DNA from: Symbiodinium natans
Taxonomy: Eukaryota; Sar; Dinophyceae; Suessiales; Symbiodiniaceae
NCBI GenBank assembly: GCA_905221605.1
Contig: CAJNDS010000249.1
Coordinates: forward strand, 1-64,000
DNA: 64,000 nucleotides
Reading direction: 5' to 3'
Of this stretch, positions 1 to 11,044 are shown piece by piece. Each line of letters starts with the position of its first letter. Within the stretch, counting starts at the first letter, position 1. Below the pieces are notes generated by a model. The model did no database searches. It saw only the letters and a program-made list of their open reading frames with translations, and was not told the DNA's origin. Made by a program: the position numbers and the translations under genes.

Positions 1-403
1 TTTGCTGCTCTGTTTTTTAGAGATTGCGAGAATATAGTGGAGGGCTGAGGATGTTTCTGGGATGCAGCCCGAACTCCACATGTTCCCAGCTTCCCTGAAC
101 AGCCCCCGCCCCAGCCAGACAGGATTGAGGAGCAGCTGGCACTTCCAGGGCTGTGCCCCAGGTGCCGGAGCGTCCATGGCCCGAGCAGAGAAGCGGAGGG
201 AGTTCGCCTCGCTTTGGGTTTGGGGTCTTTGCAGTCTTCAGTGAGCGTCTTGGGCAACGCTTTGAGGTTTGAAGCTCTCGGAGTTGAGGGACATGGTTTC
301 AGAGGTTTATGGTTTGCGGGGGGAGGCGTGTCGTCAAGTGCTTGGGGAAATAATTAAGTGCAGAATCAGAAGCGTTGGGCCGTTCAGGACTTCTGTTCTG
401 GTC

Positions 404-482
404 CTTGAAATTTTGCAGAAACCGTGCAGAAATGTTCGCATGTTTGGCCAACAGCGCTGTGGCGTTGTCCCGGATGTCGGTT
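404..482 (-). CDS. possible short exon, unknown protein
   Basis: The minus strand reads a coherent, helical-looking stretch (RTDIRDNATALLAKHANISA) that starts just after a CAG acceptor and runs to AAG before GACCAG. It lies in a longer open frame that ends at 299. I do not recognise the family. The exon ends are guesses, and its link to neighbouring coding stretches is not shown. Confidence 0.25.
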
Positions 483-1138
483 CTGAGGTTGTGAGAAGAC
501 TTGCAGTTTAGGACGTAGTTGCGGGAGGTGCTTTTGGGGTTTTTGTTTATTGAATTGTTGAGGATGTTTTGCTTAGGTTGCTGGACGGTACTATGTTTGC
601 TTAGCAAGCATTGTGAGCCTAGGCCATGGAAGACACGCTTCAATTCAACACTACACAGCGAACCAGAACCTAGAGGTCTAAACCGGAGGAAGGGTTAAGG
701 TTTTGGGCTTAAGGCTTAGGGTGCAGCACTGGTCAGCTCAGCGCAATAATATGCAGACTTGGGACACCCGAAACGCTTGGGAAACCTGGTACACTTCGGA
801 TTGTTTTTGGTTCAATGCTTGGGAAATCGGGATCGTGTGGATCAGTTGGGATACTCTTGGACTTTTGGCAAGCTTTTGGCAAACTTTTGGGACGTCGGAA
901 CTCTTGGATCACTTGGAACAAAGGAAGGAACCACTTTGACTTTTGGCCACTTGCGACAGCCCTTTATCCTCCACACTTAATGGGGAATTTGATGCTGTTC
1001 CGAATGGAACCGAAGGGATCTACGGGAAATCCGTGATTTTTGTGGTCTAGCTCGGGAGTTGCTGAAGATTTCTAAGCAAATCAACCATTTCCTGTTCCTC
1101 GTCTTAATTACATTTCGTGTTTACTGATCCCTTTTTCT

Positions 1139-1709
1139 TCATCGCTGGATGACGTGATTTGTTGTTCTGGTTGCTCTGGTCGGCACGTCGGTCTTCTTCC
1201 GGTCTTTTGGGCGTTGCTGTTCTTTGCCCTCGGTTCTGGTTCTGTGGCGGATCAAGGAGTCGGTGGAGTCAGGGATCTCGTTCTGGACGCCGATGGGGAG
1301 GGTGATGACGATGATTGTTCCCGACTTTGCTCCCATGCTGGTGCACCATGTTCTGGGCGGAGCTCCAGTGATTAAATAAACGGCTGCTACCCGTTTTTTT
1401 TTCACGTAAACTTGATGATCCCCGTCCCTCTTCTTCTCTTCCTTGGAGATGGCTTTGGCGACATATCTCTCCCACCCATCTCCGCGCCGCATCGGGGTTT
1501 GCCTTGGTGCTGGTGTTCCTCCTCGTCGTGCTTTTCCCTTGGTGGCATTCGGTGCACGTGTCGGAAATGTGACTGTTCCCCAAATCAGAGCTCGGAGGAG
1601 TACGGTGCAAGACTAGTGGAAAGTGTGAAGAGCATGGGAAGGACTGATGGCCATGTGGGAAAGCTGCTATGCCTGCTGTGTTCGGGAAAACCCCTTCTTG
1701 CTGAAGCAA
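1139..1709 (-). CDS. possible gene body, two overlapping open frames
   Basis: Two minus-strand open frames overlap here: 1269-1709 (146 codons) and 1139-1492 (117 codons). The second has the more protein-like composition (ERYVAKAISKEEKKRDG, then a hydrophobic stretch GTIIVITLPIG). The first contains a CTECH motif. They could be exons of one gene with a frame change across an intron, or chance frames. They lie downstream, in minus orientation, of the spliced-leader-like 13-mer at 1846-1858, which would fit a gene or retrogene body. No known domain was recognised. Confidence 0.25.
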
Positions 1710-1845
1710 ACCCTCCGTCGTCGAAACAAATGCGAAAAGGAAGAACCGAAATTAGCGTGCGTAAGGCCCGAGGCGGAGATTGGGCTTGATGGCGGCGGCG
1801 CTGACTCAAGCCAGGCAGGGTTCGGGGGCGGGTTTCTCCCCCCGA

Positions 1846-1858
1846 CTTGAGCCAAAAT
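1846..1858 (-). other. relict dinoflagellate spliced-leader-like sequence
   Basis: On the minus strand these 13 bases read ATTTTGGCTCAAG. This is identical to the last 13 bases of the 22-nt dinoflagellate spliced leader as I know it. The upstream bases (GACAGAG) do not continue the match, so it would be a truncated relict, of the kind left when a trans-spliced mRNA is copied back into the genome. A chance 13-mer match in 128 kb of both strands is unlikely but possible. Confidence 0.35.
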
Positions 1859-1860
1859 CT

Positions 1861-2030
1861 CTGTCTCTCTCTCTCTCTCTCTCTCCGTCTCTCCGCGTCT
1901 GCCTTTGTTTGTCTGTGTGACTGCGACTGCGACTGTGTGTTGGGGGCGGGGGTGGGGGCAGCAGTTGGTGGGTGTGAGTAGGTGTGGGTGTGGGTGGTCG
2001 TGGGTCGGGGTGGGGATGTTTGGAGCGTTG
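1861..2030. repeat. (CT)n tract followed by G/T-rich low-complexity stretch
   Basis: A CT-rich microsatellite (about 1861-1884) grades into G/T-rich sequence full of GGTGTG and GGGGG. Minus-strand frames through it are only His/Pro/Thr/Arg-rich products of the repeat. From 2070 to 2430 nothing is recognisable. Confidence 0.8.
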
Positions 2031-2430
2031 CTTACAAGGAGTGGAACATAGCAAGCTTGGGGCGAAAAGCACTATTGGGCTCCATTCAACTGCAGCTAGA
2101 AGCTAGAAATGCTAGAACAAAGGCATTCATTTTGTGAGTCTACTTAAGTCCGTGATGTAGCAAAGCGTTCATGGAGGCCCGCCTTCGACACATCGATGCC
2201 CAGGCATTCAGAGCACCGCCTCGGATTGGACTGAAATCCCTAAGCACCAACAAGACCGGTTGATTTTTCTGTATGTGCTCCGATGTTGCTTACGAGCGGT
2301 CACCAGGTTTAGCATTCAAGGACGAGGGTATCGGGCGGCGTTGGGCCTTGGATGTCTCGATTGGTTTCGATTGGTTTCGGGATTCGATGGCTGAGGGGAA
2401 ATCCCAGCGCTCGAAGATCGGTGGCGGATA

Positions 2431-2790
2431 ACCCTAAAACCAACCCCCAACCACACCACAGGGGGGGGGGGGTATCATCTTAGTACCCCATCCGCGGGGA
2501 AACCCTAAACCCTAAACCCTAAACCCTAAAACCCTAAAACCCTAAAACCCTAAAACCCTAAAACCCTAAAACCCTAAAACCCTAAAACCCTGAACCCTAA
2601 ACCCTAAACCCTAAACCCTAAACCCTAAACCCTAAAACCCTAAAACCAACCCCCAACCACACCCGGGGGGGGGGGATACCATGGGGGGGGGGGGGGGGGG
2701 GGGGTAGGGGGGGGGGGGGGGTGAGGGGGGGGGGGGGGGTGGGGGGCCCCGCCGGGGCTGAACCATATATATATATATATATATGTTTTT
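2431..2790. repeat. telomere-like (CCCTAAA/CCCTAAAA)n block flanked by duplicated C/G-run junctions and (AT)n
   Basis: About 20 CCCTAAA or CCCTAAAA units occupy 2500-2645. They are bracketed by a direct repeat of AACCCCCAACCACACC followed by a run of G (near 2445-2472 and 2645-2675). Very long G runs follow (2686-2747). The block ends GAACC and then (AT)n at 2766-2784. Seen from the minus strand this junction is (AT)n-GGTTC, like the ends of the terminal-inverted-repeat elements elsewhere in the window. It could be an internal telomere-like tract carried by such an element or a healed break; a true chromosome end is not indicated because sequence continues on both sides. Confidence 0.75.
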
Positions 2791-2795
2791 TGTAA

Positions 2796-4140
2796 AGGGG
2801 CTGCGCATGGGCGGGCAGCGCAGGCAGAAGCTGGAGGAGAGCTGTTCTGCAAACCGGGAAGGGGGGCGCGTGCGCGCATGCCCGCACGGCGTGCGTCCTG
2901 ATGAGGTCAGCTGTAGGCTTTCATAGTCGGGAACGCCCGGGTCTGGCGACAGAGGGAAAGCTTATGCACGCGTGGGCCGCCGTGTCATCCAAGGCCGGAG
3001 CCGCTGATGCGCATGATGCGCGCCCGGCATCCCGGACTGGGGCCCCTGATGCTCCTGATGCGCGCTTAGGGCTCCCGGACTGAACCCGCTGATGCTCATG
3101 ATGCGCTCCCTTTTGGGGACTTTTGGGGGGTGTCCGGGGCTATCCCATTTTGCGTAAAAAGACCGTTCACCGGCGGCACGGCGGGGTCGACGGCACTGGC
3201 GTCCGGCCTTATTGTGCTTCGCACAAAACTAGCTAGCTACGCACGGGAGTCGCCCGTGATGAACAGGTCCGCTTGCCATGACCACAAAACCATGGCGCTG
3301 CCCGACTGCCCGATTTTAAGGGGCTGCGCCCATGGGCGGGCAGCGCAGGCAGAAGCGCGGGGCGAGCAGTTTCTAAGCATTTTGAGGCCCCTAAACTCCC
3401 TTAAAATCTCTAAGCGTTTGAGGCTCCTCAACCCCCTTAAAGTTTCTAAGCATTTTCAGGCCCCTAAACTCCCTTCAAATCTCTAAGCGTTTGAGGCTCC
3501 TAGACTCCCTTAAAGTTTCCAAGCACTTTATAAGGCCCCTAAACTCCCTCTTTCCTAGCCCCGGGCTTAGACACGTCGCTTATGCCCGCCCTTTGGGGGG
3601 CATCATGCTCCTGATGCGCCCCCGGGGTCCCGCCCTGGGAGCCGCTGATGCTGCTGATGCGCGCCTGGGGGTCCCGGGCTGGACCCGCTGATGCTCATGA
3701 TGCGCACCCTCTGGGGGCCTCCGTGGCGACGCAAAAAAACCACGAAAAAAAAACCGTTCACCGGGGGCACGCGGGGGTCGGCGGCACTGGCGTCCGGCCT
3801 AGTTCTGCTTCGCAGAAGGCCGAAGGCTAGGAAGGCTATTGCCGGGACGACCCGGCCTAAAAGGTCCGCCAATGCTCGGTCCTTGGGGACCTCGCGCTGC
3901 CCGATTTTAAGGGGCTGCGCCCATGGGCGGGCAGCGCAGGCAGAAGCGCGGGGCGAGCAGATCAGTCACAGGGTTGGGGTTTCTCTAAGCGTTTGAGGCT
4001 CCTAAACTCCCTTGAAGTTTCTAAGCATTTTGAGGCCCCCTAAACTCCCTTAAAATCTCTAAGCGTTCGAGGCTCCTGAACTCACGACCCGGCCTAAAAG
4101 GTTCGCGCCAGGCCGCAAGGGCCATGGCGCTGCCCGATTT
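2796..4140. repeat. duplicated GC-rich module, two main copies and partial third
   Basis: A module containing GATTTTAAGGGGCTGCGCC followed by a GGGCGGGCAGCGCAGGC stretch occurs at about 3312 and 3902, with a shorter version near 2796. The adjoining GTTCACCGG(C/G)GGCACG block occurs near 3162 and 3754. GATGCTCATGATGCGC-type minisatellite units precede each copy (3000-3120 and 3600-3715). The offset is about 590 bp, so this is a direct segmental duplication with partial pieces up to 4140. The open frames through it are Ala/Asp/Arg repeats and I do not call genes here. Confidence 0.75.
3370..4085. repeat. short tandem units of about 38 bp in two patches
   Basis: Units of the type TTTCTAAGCATTTTGAGGCC followed by CCTAAACTCCCTTAAA repeat imperfectly at about 3370-3545 and 3985-4085, one patch in each copy of the larger duplicated module. 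They contain CCTAAA-like cores and may be decayed telomere-like repeats. Confidence 0.7.
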
Positions 4141-5038
4141 AATGGCTGCCGCCAGTGCCGCCGACCCCAACAAAGACTTTGAGGTGGTGTGTACATGGGG
4201 GGTGAGGGTGGGGGGCAAGCTAAAGATTACAGGCTGTGAGCAGGCTAGGGCAGCATAGGTTTGAGATCGGCGGGCATGCAGGTCCATGGATGCATTGGAA
4301 CCCTCAAACCACCCTCAATCACTTCATTTCAAGGTAAAGCAACAGGTTGGGAGAAGGTGGGGAAGGGAGTAGGGCGGCCCTTTCAACGAAGCACTAAGAG
4401 CATGTGCAGCCTCTCCAAACCTTGACCTTCGAGAGGGTTCAGCGACATGTGCGCAACTCAAACTGGGTGATCGATTCTGCTGTCGCCCCCCTCTCAGGTC
4501 CCAAATAGCTATTGCAACTGCCAAAGGTAGGGGATCAGAGAGCCTCCTTTCGTGCGCTTGCAGTCCGATTGCTTCGAAAAGGGTCCTTTAAGGTTCTTGT
4601 TGCCCAGGCGCAGCTCTAAAGGCGCGCAGATGAGCTCGGCGCGCCCTGAACTCTGATGGCTTGGCTTATTGAGGAGATTCAAGTTCAAGGGATCGAACTC
4701 GTACAGGGTTGCGGGAAGGGGTGGGGGCTTGTGCGGCTTTTGGACTTTGGGCTATTCGAACCTAAGCTCAAAGCTTCGTAGTGTAGCGGTCGGCGTGTTT
4801 GACCGATCCGAAGCCTAATAAGGCAGACTCACAAGCTGCAGGTGTGCTGGGGCGTTAAGTGCGGGTTTTGGATCTACAAGTTTTCTAAGTTATGTATATA
4901 GGTTTGAGGGACCCTTCGCCTCTGTGCACCGCGTTGGGGAAAGTTCGGCTGCAGAATTTGCAATTTGACCAAAAAAGCGACTACACACCACAAGCACGTA
5001 TGGATACCCACAATGTCAAGCCACCAAACCTGGGTTCA

Positions 5039-7219
5039 TGCTCGACGTATGAAAATTCCTATGTTTTCCAAACCGCTAGACTCGCCAGACCCCAACCTGC
5101 TGAGCAACCAAAACTTCTGTACTCCAGGAACTTCATCTGAAGAACATGGCACTAGAATCCCGAACTCCCCATCACGATCCCTGATGTCGGTCAGGGCTAC
5201 AAAGATGAGGTTTGAGCCTTGAGCCTCGAGCCCCTGCCTAGCACATGAATCCTGCTGAGCCCGTCACCCAGCCAATCCCCACAGGGGCTGACACTCGGAA
5301 CAACACTTAAGATCTTCAGTTCCATGGGAATTCGATCTACAAGTTCTGCAGAATTAAACGGGCGAAGGGGGGGGGGGGGTCCTCTACTTCAAAGCTCTGC
5401 CCTCTTTTCCAACCTCGGCCCTTGCCTGGCAGGCAAAGAACCTGCGAGAACTGGCGCCTCGCCGCCTCGAGGCCGGCCTCACAAGAAACCCTGCGGAAAA
5501 GTTGGCGCTTGGGCCCCTCACTGTTGGCCTTTTTAAGGGAGAGAAGGATACCTTTAATGCCCGAGACCGCCCAACCCCTCCAACCCTTCAAAATCCAAAG
5601 CCCAACTCAGAGCCCCTGAATTCCTGGTAGCAGGGGCTTAAATGGGGGCAAAGTTGCTTCAGGTTGAGGTGTAGGGTCGGTAGGGAGAAGGTTCATTTGA
5701 GAGGGGCAAACTCGAGGCGTGCCCATCGTGGAGTTTAAGCAAAGGATTGGGTTTCGCGCTGCAGCTGGGGGTGGGAAAGTTGCTGAGCCTAGCTAAGCTT
5801 ATCAAGCTGAAGCCTAAAAGCAGCGGGCTTGGTTTTTCGAAACTCTATAGTGAATCGAGATACTGAATTGAGACTGTGAGACTTCATCCCCCAAAGAAAT
5901 CTACATCCCAAAAGCTGCCGCCTTCATGGTGGGCACCAGGCGCTCGCCCACCAGGTCCTCGCAAAGCCGATCACACCTCGGCCGCTTTGGGGCCGAAGTT
6001 CTGGGCCCTGGGGTGGGTTCGGCCCAAAAAGTTCGAGTTAGGTGGGATGTTGAGCTCTTGAGGGCTGCGCGAGGCCTCTTGAATCATACATCTGTCATAC
6101 AGGCCTGTAAAATTTTATGGCGGTACGTGCGCCGCTGTCTGTGGATGCTGGGGCTGGAAAAGCTGGAAAGTCCAGCATACTGCTAATCCATTGCCGTCCA
6201 GGGAGAAGAAGCACCACTGAATGAGAAAAGATGTCCAGGATCTTCGAGAAGTGGACTGTGCACTCCTCGTCTCGTATTTCTTCCCTTTCGCGCACATGGC
6301 CTTATGGATCAAGGATCACGGGCGTGTTTTGGGGCTTTCCTGCTCTCTGAGGCACACCAGCAGGCAAGTCGCCGCTCCATTTGCCGGAATGAGTGCAGAT
6401 GTCGGAATCGCAAAACCTGCATGAGGCACCCAAATCAAGGGCATTTGATTTCTGTTCTCTCTGTTCAGCCTGATGGCACAAGGAGTGCTGTGAGCTTGTG
6501 TAGGGTGCATGCCAAGGACGGAGCAACAACTCACAGCATGAATCCTTGCTTTGCGATATAAAAGGCGGCATTGTCTTAAAGAGGGAACGCCCATGCACAC
6601 GCAAACAATCTTTCACCAAGTCATAGGCCAAAAACTCAAGGTCCTCCAGACTGCCACACGAAGAACTTCGCAGTGTAGAATGTAGGGAATTTAGGCCAAA
6701 GCTGCAGGGTCTAGAGGGCCTAGAGCAGCCACGGTTACAGTTTAAAGCTGTTCGAGGCCTGTGTCCAGCTGCCCTGAAGACTGTACCATGGTGGCTTTGT
6801 GGTCCTGCTTTCGGAGCGCCAGGAGCTTTTGGACTTGTGACTGGGACACCAGACACTCGCACAGATTGGGCAGCTTCCGCAGACTTCCACACAAGTTTTA
6901 CACGAGTGGGTTTGCATACCATTGCAGAACAACCTTTAAGCGTCGGCATTTGAGAAGGGCCCGTGCAACCTTTTTCAGGTTTTTGAATGCGCAGCTTCGT
7001 TGACAGTGTGGCTGCTCAACTTAGTGCTTGTGAACGCCTCCAAGCAAAACGCGAAACTGGAACAACGTTGTCACCCCCACAACCCTTTCGGTCAAAGATC
7101 CTCACGCTCACATCCTCATCATAACATCCCAGAGCCTGCAGCCCCTGACTACGGAGCGCAAAGGCGCAAAGTGTTGAAGTCAGCCTTCGGAGGAAGGACA
7201 GCGCGCACCTCCCTGGCAA
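5039..7219 (-). CDS. multi-exon gene candidate, unknown protein (several exon-like stretches)
   Basis: Read from high to low coordinates, the minus strand holds these coherent stretches: 7016-7219 (GCYDEDVSVRIFDRKG), about 6590-6700 (SLEDLEFLAYDLVKDC), 6302-6420 (GFAIPTSALIPANG), about 6180-6290 (EECTVHFSKILDIFS), about 5890-5990 (RCDRLCEDLVGERLV), about 5420-5560 (KRQLFRRVSCEAGLEAARRQ) and 5039-5218 (NLIFVALTDIRDRDGEFG). The last starts right after an AAG acceptor. They lie in different frames and would need introns between them. I recognise no family. Some may be chance, because elsewhere in this window a convincing-looking frame turned out to lie inside an intron. Between 4140 and 5039 nothing firm is seen. 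Confidence 0.35.
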
Positions 7220-7678
7220 ACTCGGTGCACTGGACAGAAAAGCTCATTTCCGCAGCCCTGGCCGTGCGAGAATTTCGCGTTTGGATTTCTTCATGCTTCT
7301 CCCACGCTCTCTCTCGGCGTCCCGACATGCTCTCACTCTCTCTCCCTCTCTCTCTCTCTCCAGATGTTACGCGTTTGACTCTCGTTTGGAATGCTCAATT
7401 GCGCGTCTAGAACCACCTCTAAAACTCTGTCGTCAGGGGGTTTAGGTTGAGGGGCCGCCATGGGGAGCTTTGAACGGGTTGAGCCAACACCTGAACCCCC
7501 GAAGCAGTGGGTCCAGCAGCTCAGTCGCAGCCGCGGCCAGGAATGGCGAAGGCTCGACCACCGTGGCCTTTTCTGGATTTGGAAACGCTAGGGTGGGTTC
7601 CCATGTTCCCTGTCAGCTTCACCAAAAGGGGGGGATAGAGGCGTTGGGAGTCGTGGTGAATCTTTGAAGGACCCACAG

Positions 7679-7800
7679 GATACTATTGCTAAGGCCGTGG
7701 ACGCATCAGAAGACTTGATGAAACATTTGCGCAGTGCACAGATGCGCGAGAGTAGGAAACTCATCCAGACACAGCTTGGACAACTCCTAAGGATCTGTCA
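7679..7800 (+). CDS. internal exon, helical unknown protein
   Basis: This stretch is bounded by a CCCACAG acceptor and a GTATGAGG donor. It is open in one frame for 40 codons plus two bases and reads as amphipathic helix (DASEDLMKHLRSAQMRESRK, then LIQTQLGQLLRICQ). It is the clearest plus-strand exon of the window. The minus-strand candidate gene at 5.0-7.2 kb would be divergent from it. Possible companion coding sequence at 7470-7667 (Ser/Ala-rich) is weaker. I do not recognise the protein. Confidence 0.45.
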
Positions 7801-8077
7801 GTATGAGGTTACCAGCTTGAGCCATCAGGCCTTACGTGGCAAACTCAGACCTTTTAATATTCAAAACGCCCAAGCTGCTTGTACATCTGCAAGACACTTC
7901 CGACTCAAACCCCAGTCCGAAACGCCAGGAAGTCAAGTCTTAGAGACAAGGAGCAGCCAGACCACGATGCTTGGAAAACCACAGCAGCGACAAATACAAA
8001 CCAAACGCCGAATTCCCCGAACAGTTTCCCTAGGGAAAAACCTAGGAAATACATAATATGTAATATGTATATATACA

Positions 8078-8109
<32 letters not shown>

Positions 8110-8464
8110 GTATTATTATATTATATTATATTACATTACATTATATTATATTACATTATATTATATTATATTACATTATATTGTTATCATTATTATTATT
8201 ATCATATTATATATTATATATCATATTATATACATATATATCTATATATAATATCATATATTATATAGCATATCTTACATTTTATATATTATGTATTATA
8301 CATAATACTGATATATTATATATTACATTACATTACATTACATTACATTACATGACATTATATTATAGTATATTATATTGTATTATATTGTATTATAATA
8401 TATTATATTATATATAATGCATAATATCTGGTAAACTCTATAGTATATATATATATATATATAT
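8078..8464. repeat. (TTA)n, (TATAT)n and (ACATT)n AT-rich microsatellite tract
   Basis: This is nearly pure A/T with imperfect TTA, ATTAT and CATTA units, ending in a clean (AT)n. It forms the left flank and apparent insertion site of the terminal-inverted-repeat element that starts at 8465. Tyr/Ile/Leu-rich frames through it are repeat artefacts. Confidence 0.9.
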
Positions 8465-10701
8465 GGTCGCCCCCCCCCCCCCCCCCAATGGACCAACCTC
8501 CAACCCCAATGGACCCACATCGGCATGTATAAGGTTCTCGAGACACTGCAGCCTGCCATGCTTTCCCTGTCTACTTCTTTATGCTTTTTGTTCTTCCTGT
8601 GCTTTTTTTGTGTTTTTTTTCGTGCATTTTTGTGTGTGGTGTACTCTTTTGTGTTTTTTCTGCTTTTTGTTGCACTTTTTGCACTTTTTTGCACTTTTTG
8701 CACTTTTTTGCACTTTTGTCTAATTTCACAACATTTTTACAAATATTTATCCTCTTGAATGTGCTTTTCCAATCCAAAAATCCAAAAATCCAAAGTTCTC
8801 CGGACAATCTCCCAGGAAACTTTGGATTTTTGGATTTTGGGATTTTTTGATTTTGGGGTTTTTGGATTTTGAAGATTTTTCACATTCGAGGCTCTCTTAT
8901 TTTTTGACTTGTAAGAGGGCGGCCATTCAAATGCACCCTTATCAGAGTTTCAATTGCGTCCTAAGTACTCGAAACGTAAGCACTAAATTCACAGGATATT
9001 ATTAAATGGCATATCCTAGATGGTTTTGATTATACAGGTTCTGAATTTGAGAACCATGTCAAGTCTGACTTTTTCAAATCACTGAGGTAAACACGTACGT
9101 GTGTTATGCACAGGGCTTTGCTAAGCAGGCTTTAGCAGAGAAAGCCCATTTTTGCCAATATCTACTTTTGTGCATCTAAAAGAAGCTGAATTATCATTTT
9201 CCAAGAACAACCATTCTGGGATCCTAGTACCTGCTGTTTAAGAAAGGTTATATGTCATGAACACCCTGACTTTGCGATAACGAGTGTTTTAGTTTTCTGA
9301 TCCTTTAATTCAGGCTCTTAATATTGAGTTGCCCCACCTGTGATTATTGCAGTAAAGCCTGCTCGAATCTGATTAACGTCTTAACTAAGTACTCGATTGA
9401 AGACTGTATCGAAAAAATTCTAAGTAGCCTGCTCACAAAGCCAATGAGATTTCGAAATATCCTACTCAAACAGCCAACAAGAGGCTGAACAGAAGCGTTC
9501 AAGACAGTAATAGGGCTTAGGCCCAATATACGGCGAGTGCACTGTCCACTCGAGGGTCAGGGACTTCCTGTATGGAAGTGAAGTGTGCATTCATTTCCAG
9601 GGCGCGCATTTCATGCTATGAGGTTCGGTTGAACTCTTATTTTATAATCTTGCATATGGAGCCCCTGTAAGTATCTCGTGTATATAAGAGGGCGGCCCTT
9701 CAAAGGTACCCTTATCAGAGTTTCATTGGCGTCCTACTCGAAACGTGAACACTAAATTCACAGGATATTAAATGGCGTATTCTAGAAGGTTTTGATTATA
9801 CTGTTTCCGTATATGAAAACCATGTAAAGTCTTAGTTTTTCAAATCACTGAGAAAAACACGTACATGTGTTATGCACAGGCCTTTGCTAAGGAGGCTTTA
9901 ACAAAGAAAGCCTATATTTGCCAATATCTAATTTTGTGCATCTGAAAGAAGCTGAATTATCATTTCTTCAATAAGAACCATTCTGGGATCTAGTACCTAC
10001 TGTTTAGAAAAGGTTATCTCTTATGAAAGCCCTTACTTTGCGATACGAGTGCTTTAGTTTTTTGAACAGGATTCCAAGTAGTTCACTAGCCAGAGACTGG
10101 ACCTAAGCCCTACTACTTTCTTGAACGCTTCTAATCGCTTTTTGAGCAGGATATTTCAACATCTTACGGGCCCTTTGAGCAGGCTACTTGGGATTTTCAT
10201 TCACGTTTTGAGTCGTTTGGATGTTTTTGAAATTCTGACAAGGGTACATGTGAATGGCCGCCCTCTTATAAGTCAAAAAAAAGGAGAACCTCGAATGTGA
10301 AAAATCTTCAAAATCCAAAAACCCCAAAATCCAAAAATCCAAAAATCCAAAGTTTCCTGGGAGATTGTCCGGAGAACTTTGGATCTTTGGATTTTTAGAT
10401 CTTTGGATTTTTGGATTGGAAAAGCACATTCAAAAGGACAAGTATTTGCAAAAATGTTGTGAAATTAGACAAAAGTGTAAAAAAAGTGCAAAAAGTGCAA
10501 AAAGGTGCAAAAGTGCAAAAAGTAAAAAAAGCACGAAAAAGCACAAAAAGCATAAACAAGCATAAGAAAGCACAAAATCAAAAAAATCCCAAAATCCAAA
10601 AATCCAAAGTTCTCCGGACAATCTCCCAGGAAACTTTGGATTTTTGGATTTTTGGACTTCTTTTCCATTTCGCGGTTGGTCCATTGGGGGGGGGGGTGAG
10701 C
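8465..10701. mobile_element. terminal-inverted-repeat element inside (TA)n, about 2.2 kb
   Basis: The left end reads GGTCG, a run of 17 C, then AATGGACCAACC. The right end, on the opposite strand, reads GCTCA, a run of C, then AATGGACCAACC. Both flanks are (AT)n. Further in, a long imperfect inverted repeat joins about 8575-8960 with about 10235-10600: GTGCAAAAA-type short repeats, AATCCAAAAATCC units, and CTTTGGATTTTTGG around CTCCGGACAATCTCCCAGG. The centre holds two direct copies of a roughly 390-bp AT-rich unit. No transposase frame is visible, so it looks non-autonomous. The target duplication cannot be told from the microsatellite. Confidence 0.75.
8913..10060. repeat. two direct copies of a roughly 390-bp unit inside the element
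   Basis: The unit at 8913-9301 starts TAAGAGGGCGGCCATTCAAA and recurs at 9686-10060 with about 85-90 percent identity by eye. Shared landmarks are CTTATCAGAGTTTCA, ACTAAATTCACAGGATATTA, AACACGTAC(G/A)TGTGTTATGC, and GAAGCTGAATTATCATTT. A third, inverted piece (GCCGCCCTCTTA) lies at about 10255. The region between the copies (9302-9685) is AT-rich and has no supported gene. Confidence 0.85.
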
Positions 10702-11044
10702 ATATATATATATATATATATATATTTCTACTATATACAACTTCCGGGGCGCTGTTTGTGCTTGCACGTCCCAGAGGCACCTGGGCGTCGGAGACGGCCT
10801 TGCAAGCCGCCAGCGAGCCGACCCCAAGGACAACTACCTCTGAGCATCACTTTTGGTTCTGGGTCTTCAGATGTGTTTAGATGATTTTTGTGTGTGTGTT
10901 TAGGGCAGTTTAGACAAGGTCTGCAAAGGTCTACAACTGGGATGCTCAGGGCCGAGTACGGAAGGCTTTGCTGAGAGCCCTTATGTTCGCAGAGTTGCTT
11001 TGAGGACTGCAAGTGTCACGTTCAAAAGTGGTATGATGTGGTCA

